A DNA stretch of 5,084 nucleotides from Lentisphaerota bacterium (GTDB taxonomy: Bacteria; Verrucomicrobiota; Kiritimatiellia; JAAZAB01): positions 1 through 5,084 of the forward strand of contig JACPGN010000016.1 in NCBI GenBank assembly GCA_016182435.1, in the 5' to 3' direction. This document shows, piece after piece, positions 1 to 5,084 of this stretch (the stretch's first letter is position 1; every line of letters begins with the position of its first letter). The notes under the pieces were generated by a model. It was given only the letters and a program-made list of their open reading frames with translations. It had not been told where the DNA came from and did no database searches. The position numbers and the translations under genes are program-made.

Positions 1-1038
1 ATCGCGCGCCTCTGCGACCATCTTGAGCAGGTCCAGGGCATCATGGGCGTAGCGATCGCGGACGTGCCCCCGCCCTGCCGGGATTTCACCGGACTGCGCA
101 TCATCGCGGAACACAGCCGTAAGCATATCCGCGTCTTATGCTTCACGCCCACCGGCATGGAAGCGCTCAAGGAAATGAAAGCAGTTTTCCCGGGCAACTG
201 GTTCAGTATCGGCTTCACCGCGCATGGGCCGTTGCGCTGGACCAACCTGGCGCTGGACATTTTCCTCAAAAGCGCCGGCGCTGGTATTCCTACAACAATC
301 AACGGCGAACCAATGGCCGGCGTAACCGGCCCGGTCAGCCTGGCGGGCACACTGGCCGTCGGCAATGCCGAAATTCTTTCCGGTATCGTGGTTAATCAGG
401 TTCTGGAGCCGGGTCGTCCCGTGATCTACAACCTGGGCTTGGCCCACGTTTTCGACATGAAGCAGGCCACCGCGGTAACGGGCGGCCCGGAGAACGCCTT
501 ATTTGCCAAGGCCTCCTCCGAGCTTGGCCGGTTTTATGGACTGCCATCGAGTTCCTGGGTTTCAACGGAAGCGGTGTTCGAGGACGAACAGGCCGCCTTG
601 GAAAAAATGTTCGGCTTCCATACCCACACCGCAAATGGCGTTAGCTTAGTGTGGGGCATGGGTCAACTGGAGTCAGAGTTGACCATGTCGCTTGGCCAGT
701 TGGTGATGGACGATGAAATGATCGGCTTCATCAAGCGTTATGAACGCGGCTTTACGGTGGATGCCGCCAACCTGCAATATGAACTGATCCGCGCAACCGG
801 CATTGCCGGCAGCTTCCTTGAAAGCGAGCACACCTTGACCAATTTTCGTGAGCATCTCTTTGAGCCGCGAGTGCTGAACCGCCGAGGGCGCGCGGCGGGG
901 GTGGGCGCTCTCGCGGAGGTTGTCCGCCGTAAAGCCGATGAAATTATCGCGGCCGACCAGGAAGCCAAAATCGGCGCCGCCGAACGCGCCGAGCTTCTGC
1001 GGATCGAGCAAAAGTATCGGAAGCTGCTGGCCAAATGA
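1..1038 (+). CDS. Trimethylamine methyltransferase (MttB) superfamily protein, C-terminal part, no pyrrolysine
   Basis: The reading frame is open from base 1 to the TGA at 1036-1038, so this is the last 345 residues of a longer protein; family members usually have about 470-520. The ATG at 43 is internal, since coding-quality sequence (IARLCDHLEQVQGI) precedes it. Family hallmarks are PMAGVTGPVSLAGTLAVGNAE with VIYN shortly after it (about bases 310-430), the segment STEAVFEDEQAALEKM (bases 562-609), and the C-terminal HTLTNFREHLFEPRVLNRR. Characterised members form a TIM barrel that moves a methyl group from a methylamine or quaternary amine (trimethylamine, glycine betaine, proline betaine, carnitine) to the cobalt of a partner corrinoid protein in the cytoplasm. 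True MttB reads an in-frame TAG as pyrrolysine; here no TAG interrupts the frame, so it belongs with the non-Pyl members such as MtgB. The substrate cannot be told from sequence, and the corrinoid partner is not in the window. Family assignment is firm; function is inferred. Confidence 0.92.
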   Translation: MARLCDHLEQVQGIMGVAIADVPPPCRDFTGLRIIAEHSRKHIRVLCFTPTGMEALKEMKAVFPGNWFSIGFTAHGPLRWTNLALDIFLKSAGAGIPTTINGEPMAGVTGPVSLAGTLAVGNAEILSGIVVNQVLEPGRPVIYNLGLAHVFDMKQATAVTGGPENALFAKASSELGRFYGLPSSSWVSTEAVFEDEQAALEKMFGFHTHTANGVSLVWGMGQLESELTMSLGQLVMDDEMIGFIKRYERGFTVDAANLQYELIRATGIAGSFLESEHTLTNFREHLFEPRVLNRRGRAAGVGALAEVVRRKADEIIAADQEAKIGAAERAELLRIEQKYRKLLAK

Positions 1039-1056
1039 GCGAACCGCGAGGATTAT

Positions 1057-1488
1057 TTATCTCACACAGCGTTGGCGCCAAGCGGCAAGGAATTCATCGG
1101 GCGTTGAAATCGCCATGGTCGTTTCCACCTTCCTGAAGTGCCCGGGATCGCGGGTAATCAGGCAGTCGGCTCCGGCGCGGATGGCGGAATGGAACTGAAT
1201 GGCATCCTCAAAATCGTTCATGGTCGAGTCAATGGCCTGATTCAGAATCAGAGTGTCGGGGGCGACTGGCACAAAAATATCACGCAGGATACGAAGGGCT
1301 TTGTCCGCGTTGCGTTTGCCGGCCGTCTTGCGAACCACATAATAGATGTTGTTGAAACTGATCGCGGAGATGAAGCCTTGAACCGTTCCGCTTTCCGCCA
1401 GAGACCAAACCTCGGCGGAAGCGGCGTAAAATGGTTCGCGTTTGGCAAGGATGTCCAGCAAGACGCTGGTGTCGAGGAAAACCTTCAT
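1057..1488 (-). CDS. PIN-domain toxin (VapC-like ribonuclease, PIN_3 type)
   Basis: This 143-residue protein is one whole PIN domain, the usual length for such toxins. It opens with MKVFLDTSVLLD (D6, D12) and then has the hydrophobic strand GFISAISFNNIYYVV. The acidic motif NDFEDAIQF carries D92, E94 and D95, and the late strand DCLITRDPGHF carries D114. It ends with STPDEFLAAW, a common close for this subfamily. D6, D95 and D114 are the likely Mg2+-binding residues. The position where classical VapC proteins have a Glu after the second strand is Asn (N47), which I believe is common in this PIN_3 branch. VapC toxins cleave RNA (tRNA or rRNA) and are held inactive by a partner antitoxin. Its ATG overlaps the antitoxin stop as ATGA and no good Shine-Dalgarno precedes it, so translation is probably coupled. 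A chromosomal regulatory RNase without toxicity is possible. Confidence 0.9.
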   Translation of the reverse strand: MKVFLDTSVLLDILAKREPFYAASAEVWSLAESGTVQGFISAISFNNIYYVVRKTAGKRNADKALRILRDIFVPVAPDTLILNQAIDSTMNDFEDAIQFHSAIRAGADCLITRDPGHFRKVETTMAISTPDEFLAAWRQRCVR

Positions 1489-1745
1489 CGGCGCAGCCCA
1501 TATTTCTCAGACAACGCAACGGCCAGGATTTCTTTGGGAGTGCGCCCCGCAGGCAATCGAAGCAGGCCGATGGCTTTGCGTGTAATAGGACCCATTGTCG
1601 GCGGCTTCGCCTGTTCTGTCCGTCCCATTGTCGCCACCAGACGAGAGAACAATGCCGAAACGCTGGTGTTTCTTTCAGCGGCAAGTTTCTTGGCCGCGTT
1701 GATCAAGGCGGGCTCCGCATTGAGCGTGAGTTTGGTCATGCTCAT
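1485..1745 (-). CDS. Antitoxin of the PIN toxin, DUF6364-like / ribbon-helix-helix type
   Basis: This is an 86-residue protein. The N-terminus MSMTKLTLNAEPALINAAKK reads as a short beta strand followed by a helix, then ERNTSVSALFSRLV, a second helix. This strand-helix-helix pattern is typical of DUF6364 and related ribbon-helix-helix antitoxins, which dimerise and bind DNA. The tail GPITRKAIGLLRLP...EILAVALSEKYG resembles the C-terminal part of that family, which is expected to wrap the PIN toxin and block its active site. The start at 1745 is chosen because GAAAGGG lies 5 bases upstream. A longer open frame runs up to 1940 but crosses the promoter and the end of the lyase gene and lacks family-like sequence. 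A second ATG two codons in (1739) is the only other realistic start. It lies directly upstream of the toxin with a 4-base overlap, the normal antitoxin-toxin order. Confidence 0.85.
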   Translation of the reverse strand: MSMTKLTLNAEPALINAAKKLAAERNTSVSALFSRLVATMGRTEQAKPPTMGPITRKAIGLLRLPAGRTPKEILAVALSEKYGLRR

Positions 1746-1750
1746 AAAAA

Positions 1751-1757
1751 CCCTTTC
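1751..1757 (-). promoter_or_regulatory. Ribosome binding site of the antitoxin
   Basis: On the minus strand GAAAGGG is followed by five T residues and then the ATG at 1745. It decides the antitoxin start against the longer upstream frame. No comparable site precedes the toxin. Confidence 0.7.
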
Positions 1758-1785
1758 TACGTATAAAATCGCAGATATACTACGT
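1757..1785. promoter_or_regulatory. Candidate autoregulatory operator overlapping the -10 box
   Basis: The hexamer CTACGT occurs at 1757-1762 and again at 1780-1785, 23 bases apart, which is about two helical turns. Nested inside are GTATA (1761-1765) and TATAC (1776-1780), perfect inverted arms with a 10-base spacer. The element covers the -10 box and the predicted transcription start, where an antitoxin or toxin-antitoxin complex usually binds to repress its own operon. Binding is inferred; the repeats are directly visible. Confidence 0.45.
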
Positions 1786-1805
1786 GTTACTTGGAACCCC
1801 GTCAA
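1777..1805 (-). promoter_or_regulatory. Sigma70-like promoter of the toxin-antitoxin operon
   Basis: On the minus strand TTGACG (1805-1800) is followed by exactly 17 bases and then TAGTAT (1782-1777), close to the TTGACA-N17-TATAAT consensus. Transcription would start near 1770, leaving a leader of about 25 bases before the antitoxin ATG. The -35 box begins only 8 bases after the lyase stop codon, so the module can be expressed apart from the upstream lyase gene. It was read by eye. The match is strong, but promoter use in this phylum is not known to me. Confidence 0.65.
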
Positions 1806-1813
1806 GCGCCTAA

Positions 1814-3988
1814 TCAAAAAATGCGGGAGTACCCGGAACCACGAGCAAGTTCCGTGCCCGCCACCCGCAGGCTCGTTCCGTGGCCGAGCGCATGGCCAAT
1901 AACGCGCTTGCTTTTTTGATTGCGCCGGACCACGCACCACTGCCCGCGCCCGATTATCCCATCCGCCTCCAGCAGATTGTGCTCATAGGCAAAAATCAGG
2001 ATGTCTTCGACTTCGCCGAACGCGATTCGCACCGCCAGCGAATTGTCCACCGACGGCAGCCGCTCGACCTTCGCCGGCTTTGCGCCATTGCGCCGCGGCA
2101 GCATCAGCGCCATGAACCTCCCGTTGTAACCGCCGACCTTGGCCAGCAGCCGCGGACGGACGAACAACGAACGGTGCAGCATGTCGGAAGGCCGAATGTG
2201 TTCCGCAGCCGATTGCTCGGGGTTAGTAACGTATTTGTAGGAACTGGAGGACGCTACGTCCTGGGTCAAGGCAATCGTATGCGCCCTGGGATAGCTGGTC
2301 GGAGCGGGCAGGACAAAGTGCGCGTCGAGCCGGTTTCCCTTCCGCCAGCCCTTGATACTCGCGCTCGGCCCCTGGACCATGCGTCCCGCGTGGTAAATCG
2401 TGATGGTGTTCTCGGGAGACGTGTGAAGCTGCCACCAGAATTCGGCCCAGTCGTTGGCCTTGTTGATGTCCTCCACGGTCCAGACATAGGCCGGCGCGCC
2501 TTTGCCCTTCACCAACCCCAGGTAACGTCTGGCCCAGTAACAGTTGTGCTGATGGGAACTATCCACCGCTGCAAAGTCAACGAATTCACCCGGGAGGTAG
2601 TCCGTCAGCAGTCCATGATGAAAAGCAAACTGCCATTCCCCCTCCGTGGATCGCCCGCTTTGGCCGTCAATCAGGACCACGTTGTGGCAATTCTGCTCCA
2701 TGTTGTAGCGGCCGGAGTCCACGGCAAAATATTCGCCCAGGGCCGAGATGCTGAAATGGCCGCAACTGCTGTGCGCGTGGCCTTGGGCCGCCGGCGAGCG
2801 TTGCGAGCCGTCGAACACGACCAGGGTGTCCTCCTCGCCCCACCCGCTGCGCAAGCTCACGATGCCGCGGCCGCGGTCGCGGAACTGAGTGGGGACCCCG
2901 GCCTTGGCGGGATGCACCGCGCCCTTGAAGCAGTCCATCACGATCAGCGACAGAGCCGTGGCCGGAACGCGGAACCCTTTGCGCAGAAGCACATCGGTAA
3001 ACGCCGGCGCGGCCTTCTGGTGCGCCTTGACTATCGCCGGCGCGCAGGATAGCGCCCCGAGCAGCCAGGCAAGCGCGGGCGAGCTGGTTTGCCTTGCCTG
3101 GCGCCCCAGAATCAGCTCGCGGCACAAGAAAGAGTCGCCGTAATCTCCGGTATTGCTCAGAGTCAGGCCCCACGGCTGGACAAAGTGCAACGCGGCGGCG
3201 CCGATCCTGGCGTAGCGCGGGCAGTCGCTGTAGGCATCGTAGAGCCCCGCGCGCCGGAGCGGCTCCACGCTCTGGGCAAGTCCCCCCGCTACGGCGGTGC
3301 CGTAACCGATGTCCTCCTCCGGGTAGCCATCGGCCGTAAAGGCGGCGTGCAGCGAGGCGCGCAGGAGCGACAGCAACTCCTGCTCCTCGGCCGCGAGGTC
3401 CGGCACGCCGGGATCGCCCTTCACGGCCAACCAGCCGAGCAAGGCCGGCAGGGTTTCAGCAATGGGGGTATTGGCCCCGGCGTTTTTATAATAGTTCGGC
3501 CGCGCCTTGACGACGGCCGGACGGACGCAGGCGTTCACCACCCAGTCCGCATAAGCCGCGCGCTCGGCCTCCGCGAGGCGGTCATAAAGAAGGTCGTAAG
3601 CCAAAGGATGGCAACCGTACTTGATCGAGAACACCGCGGCATTGGATTCCCCGCCTGAACCGAACGCGGCGGGAACGGCAAGCAGCGCGCGCTTGGCAGC
3701 CTCCAGAGTCTTGGCGCAGCCGTCGAGAATGCCCACCATGGCCAGGTCAAATATGGTCCAGCGGATCAGGGACAGGTCCGGCGAGACGGCCAACTCCTTG
3801 CGCAGGTCCGCGCTGAGCGCGCATTCGACTATGGGCCGGACCTTCTGGCGAAGACCGGCCATGATCTTGCGGCCGTCGCCGGTCTTGATTTTTATTCGCA
3901 AGCGCTCCAGGTCCGCCGGTCCGATAACGACGCGCGGGTGAACCCCGTCTTTATAGAGTTTTTTGGCGCAGCCGAACGCAAACGACAT
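1814..3988 (-). CDS. Heparinase II/III family polysaccharide lyase-like protein
   Basis: The protein has 724 residues from the ATG at 3988. Residues of roughly 16-365 are helix-rich and fit the alpha/alpha-toroid of this superfamily; roughly 370-724 fit the C-terminal beta-sandwich. Signature segments are DGYPEEDIGYG (220-230, with E225 and Y229 at the usual E-x3-Y position), LSNTGDYGDSF (277-287), GIVSLRSGWG (375-384), QGHAHSSCGHFSISALGEYF (402-421), AVDSGRY (422-428) and HNVVLIDG (435-442). Characterised relatives cleave uronic-acid polysaccharides (heparan sulfate, alginate, others) by beta-elimination using Tyr and His. Two usual key positions look changed (see findings), so the substrate and even lyase activity are open. 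I see no clear signal peptide at this start. A longer frame begins at a TTG (4030) overlapping the upstream stop, and another ATG is at 4021, but only 3988 has a strong ribosome-binding site. It follows the glycine-rich surface protein by 38 bases, probably in one operon. Confidence 0.88.
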   Translation of the reverse strand: MSFAFGCAKKLYKDGVHPRVVIGPADLERLRIKIKTGDGRKIMAGLRQKVRPIVECALSADLRKELAVSPDLSLIRWTIFDLAMVGILDGCAKTLEAAKRALLAVPAAFGSGGESNAAVFSIKYGCHPLAYDLLYDRLAEAERAAYADWVVNACVRPAVVKARPNYYKNAGANTPIAETLPALLGWLAVKGDPGVPDLAAEEQELLSLLRASLHAAFTADGYPEEDIGYGTAVAGGLAQSVEPLRRAGLYDAYSDCPRYARIGAAALHFVQPWGLTLSNTGDYGDSFLCRELILGRQARQTSSPALAWLLGALSCAPAIVKAHQKAAPAFTDVLLRKGFRVPATALSLIVMDCFKGAVHPAKAGVPTQFRDRGRGIVSLRSGWGEEDTLVVFDGSQRSPAAQGHAHSSCGHFSISALGEYFAVDSGRYNMEQNCHNVVLIDGQSGRSTEGEWQFAFHHGLLTDYLPGEFVDFAAVDSSHQHNCYWARRYLGLVKGKGAPAYVWTVEDINKANDWAEFWWQLHTSPENTITIYHAGRMVQGPSASIKGWRKGNRLDAHFVLPAPTSYPRAHTIALTQDVASSSSYKYVTNPEQSAAEHIRPSDMLHRSLFVRPRLLAKVGGYNGRFMALMLPRRNGAKPAKVERLPSVDNSLAVRIAFGEVEDILIFAYEHNLLEADGIIGRGQWCVVRRNQKSKRVIGHALGHGTSLRVAGTELARGSGYSRIF

Positions 3989-3995
3989 GGAGTGT

Positions 3996-4001
3996 TTCCT
4001 C
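3996..4001 (-). promoter_or_regulatory. Ribosome binding site of the lyase gene, within a small inverted repeat
   Basis: GAGGAA on the minus strand sits 7 bases before the ATG at 3988 and decides that start over 4021 and 4030. It lies inside a perfect 6-base inverted repeat, GTTTCC and GGAAAC separated by 2 bases (3994-4007), which could form a short hairpin with a loop opened to four bases. Confidence 0.7.
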
Positions 4002-4026
4002 GGAAACTTCCTGTTACCCATGCAGG

Positions 4027-5084
4027 TCAATGGAACGTGAAGATCGCGCCGGGAACGGGAATCTGGCCCCAGACCATCGTGCCGACTTCGGCGTTATTCC
4101 CGCCGGTCCCGCTCGTATTTCCTATGCCATTCGTCACTGAATAAGAGCCCTGATATTGATGGTATATCCGCCACACCGCAATCCGGCCTCCGCCGCCGCC
4201 GCCGCATTCCGCCGTATATCCGGAATCGCCGCCGTTAGCGCGGAGGATACCATTTGAACTACCCGCGAACGTTCTGCACCGCAGGTAAATACCGCCGCCG
4301 GAGCCACCGCCACCATACCGTGCCGATTTCGCTAAGCCTGAATTGGCTGTGAGTGTCCCATCCACCCTTATCGTATCGCCGGCTTCAACCCGGATCAGCC
4401 CCCCGCCGCGAGCACCCATATAGCCGATACCGACTTTACTTTCTCCTCCACTGCTGCCCGGATGAACCGGCGCATTGGAATATCCGTAGGTTGCGCCCCG
4501 ACTGGCGAGTACAGAGGAACGGCCACCTTGTCCGCCGTAACCGGCGCCGGTAGGGCGGTAGCTCGCGTTCCCATAACCATAGCCGGGGCCCAACCCGTTT
4601 CTGGCCGCCGATCCGTCTCCTCCGCGATCGAATCCCGTTCCATTGGCATTGAACCCGCCGTTGGTGGCTATCATGAGATTACGCACGCGGAAAAGAGGCG
4701 AGCCGCCGTTCGTGTTCTGGGAATACGGATAAACCCACGAGTTAGACGCAATAGAAATATCCCCGGTGACGCTCACCAGCGAACCGTAATCGGGCGTCCC
4801 GCTGTTGGTCACGGCGCCATATACGTATAGCGCTCCGCCGTTGGTCACTACCAGATTACCGCCACAGTTGATAACGCCGCCCGTTGCCATATGCAGCACC
4901 CCGGTACTGCCGGTAATAATGATGTTGCTGCTGACGACCAGGTTGAATCCCGTTCCAACCAATTGCAGCGTTCCATTGCTGATCGTCAGACTATTGAGCG
5001 CCCATGAAGTGAAGTTGGGAATTATCAAATTACCGCTGTGTGGCATGAACGTTCCGTCCAGAATGTTTGTGTCAGGAAAGTAAA
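4027..5084 (-). CDS. Glycine-rich beta-helix-like surface or secreted protein, N-terminus beyond window
   Basis: The frame stays open through the right edge: before the ATG at 5046 it continues in-frame with YFPDTNILDGTF, so the Met is internal and the 351 residues seen are the C-terminal part of a larger protein. The first ~130 residues (about 5046-4657) are Asn/Gly/Thr/Val-rich short strands such as NGTLQLVGTGFNLVVSSN and GGNLVVTNGGALYVYGAVTN, the pattern of a right-handed parallel beta-helix. From about 4659 to 4179 comes a very glycine-rich stretch with GLIRVEAGDTIRVDGTLTANSG, GGGGSGGGIYLRC (from 4314) and GGGGGGRIAVWR (from 4203). I recognise this style from large hypothetical extracellular proteins of PVC bacteria; no enzyme domain is visible. 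It ends in VWGQIPVPGAIFTFH with no PEP-CTERM, LPXTG or autotransporter barrel. Adhesion or carbohydrate binding is a guess. The stop is 38 bases before the lyase start. Confidence 0.82.
   Translation of the reverse strand, partial: YFPDTNILDGTFMPHSGNLIIPNFTSWALNSLTISNGTLQLVGTGFNLVVSSNIIITGSTGVLHMATGGVINCGGNLVVTNGGALYVYGAVTNSGTPDYGSLVSVTGDISIASNSWVYPYSQNTNGGSPLFRVRNLMIATNGGFNANGTGFDRGGDGSAARNGLGPGYGYGNASYRPTGAGYGGQGGRSSVLASRGATYGYSNAPVHPGSSGGESKVGIGYMGARGGGLIRVEAGDTIRVDGTLTANSGLAKSARYGGGGSGGGIYLRCRTFAGSSNGILRANGGDSGYTAECGGGGGGRIAVWRIYHQYQGSYSVTNGIGNTSGTGGNNAEVGTMVWGQIPVPGAIFTFH

Noticed and set aside
1072..1081. Perfect 10-base palindrome TTGGCGCCAA
   Set aside because: It is inside the toxin coding end, has no T run for a terminator, and a single short palindrome is expected by chance in GC-rich DNA.
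1834..1882. Repeated GGAAC/CACGGAAC and CTCGT pieces with small hairpin potential near the lyase 3' end
   Set aside because: It is coding sequence for the HGTSLRVAGTELARGSG tail, the arms are imperfect, and no T run follows.
1138..1902. A 254-codon open frame on the plus strand
   Set aside because: Antisense to the toxin, the antitoxin and the end of the lyase gene, and running through the promoter; the minus-strand proteins have clear family motifs.
1746..1940. N-terminal extension of the antitoxin frame
   Set aside because: It crosses the promoter and the lyase 3' end, has no ribosome-binding site or family-like sequence, and the ATG at 1745 has a good one.
1880..3052. A 390-codon open frame on the plus strand
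   Set aside because: It lies wholly antisense to the lyase gene, is Arg/Pro/Ala/Gly-rich without any family motif, and exists because of the high GC of the real gene.
3089..3658. A 189-codon open frame on the plus strand
   Set aside because: Antisense shadow of the lyase N-terminal domain, with low-complexity Arg/Gly/Ala-rich composition and no motif.
4191..4205. Five CGC units in a row, a possible slippage (phase-variation) tract
   Set aside because: It simply encodes part of the hexaglycine; five units are few and the glycine codons around it are mixed.

Overview
This window has the layout of an ordinary chromosomal fragment of a fairly GC-rich bacterium. It holds four protein-coding blocks and no RNA genes, CRISPR array or insertion sequence that I can see. 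The glycine-rich protein at the right edge, with its GGGGSGGGIYLRC and GGGGGGRIAVWR motifs, resembles large surface proteins I associate with the PVC superphylum (Verrucomicrobiota, Kiritimatiellota, Lentisphaerota). A heparinase II/III-type lyase and a non-pyrrolysine MttB-type methyltransferase fit such a polysaccharide-degrading organism. This assignment is an inference from protein style only.

Layout. (1) Positions 1-1038, plus strand: the C-terminal 345 residues of a trimethylamine methyltransferase (MttB) superfamily protein, whose start lies left of the window. (2) Positions 1057-1745, minus strand: a two-gene toxin-antitoxin module. The antitoxin (DUF6364/ribbon-helix-helix type) comes first and overlaps the PIN-domain toxin by an ATGA. 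The module has its own readable sigma70-like promoter (1777-1805) and repeated sequence that could be its operator. It converges on the methyltransferase gene with an 18-base gap. (3) Positions 1814-3988, minus strand: a heparinase II/III family polysaccharide lyase-like protein, with an excellent ribosome-binding site deciding the start. (4) Positions 4027-5084, minus strand: the C-terminal part of a glycine-rich, beta-helix-like secreted or surface protein whose start lies right of the window.

How they may work together. The glycine-rich protein and the lyase are co-directional with 38 bases between them and no terminator, so they are probably co-transcribed; a joint role in binding or attacking an acidic polysaccharide is plausible but unproven. 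The toxin-antitoxin pair lies just downstream on the same strand but has its own promoter. The methyltransferase belongs to C1/quaternary-amine metabolism and has no visible link to the others. I see no convincing new multi-gene system. The best leads are the lyase's altered signature residues, the glycine-rich protein/lyase pairing, and the compact toxin-antitoxin control region. All gene spaces are accounted for, and no gap exceeds 70 bases.
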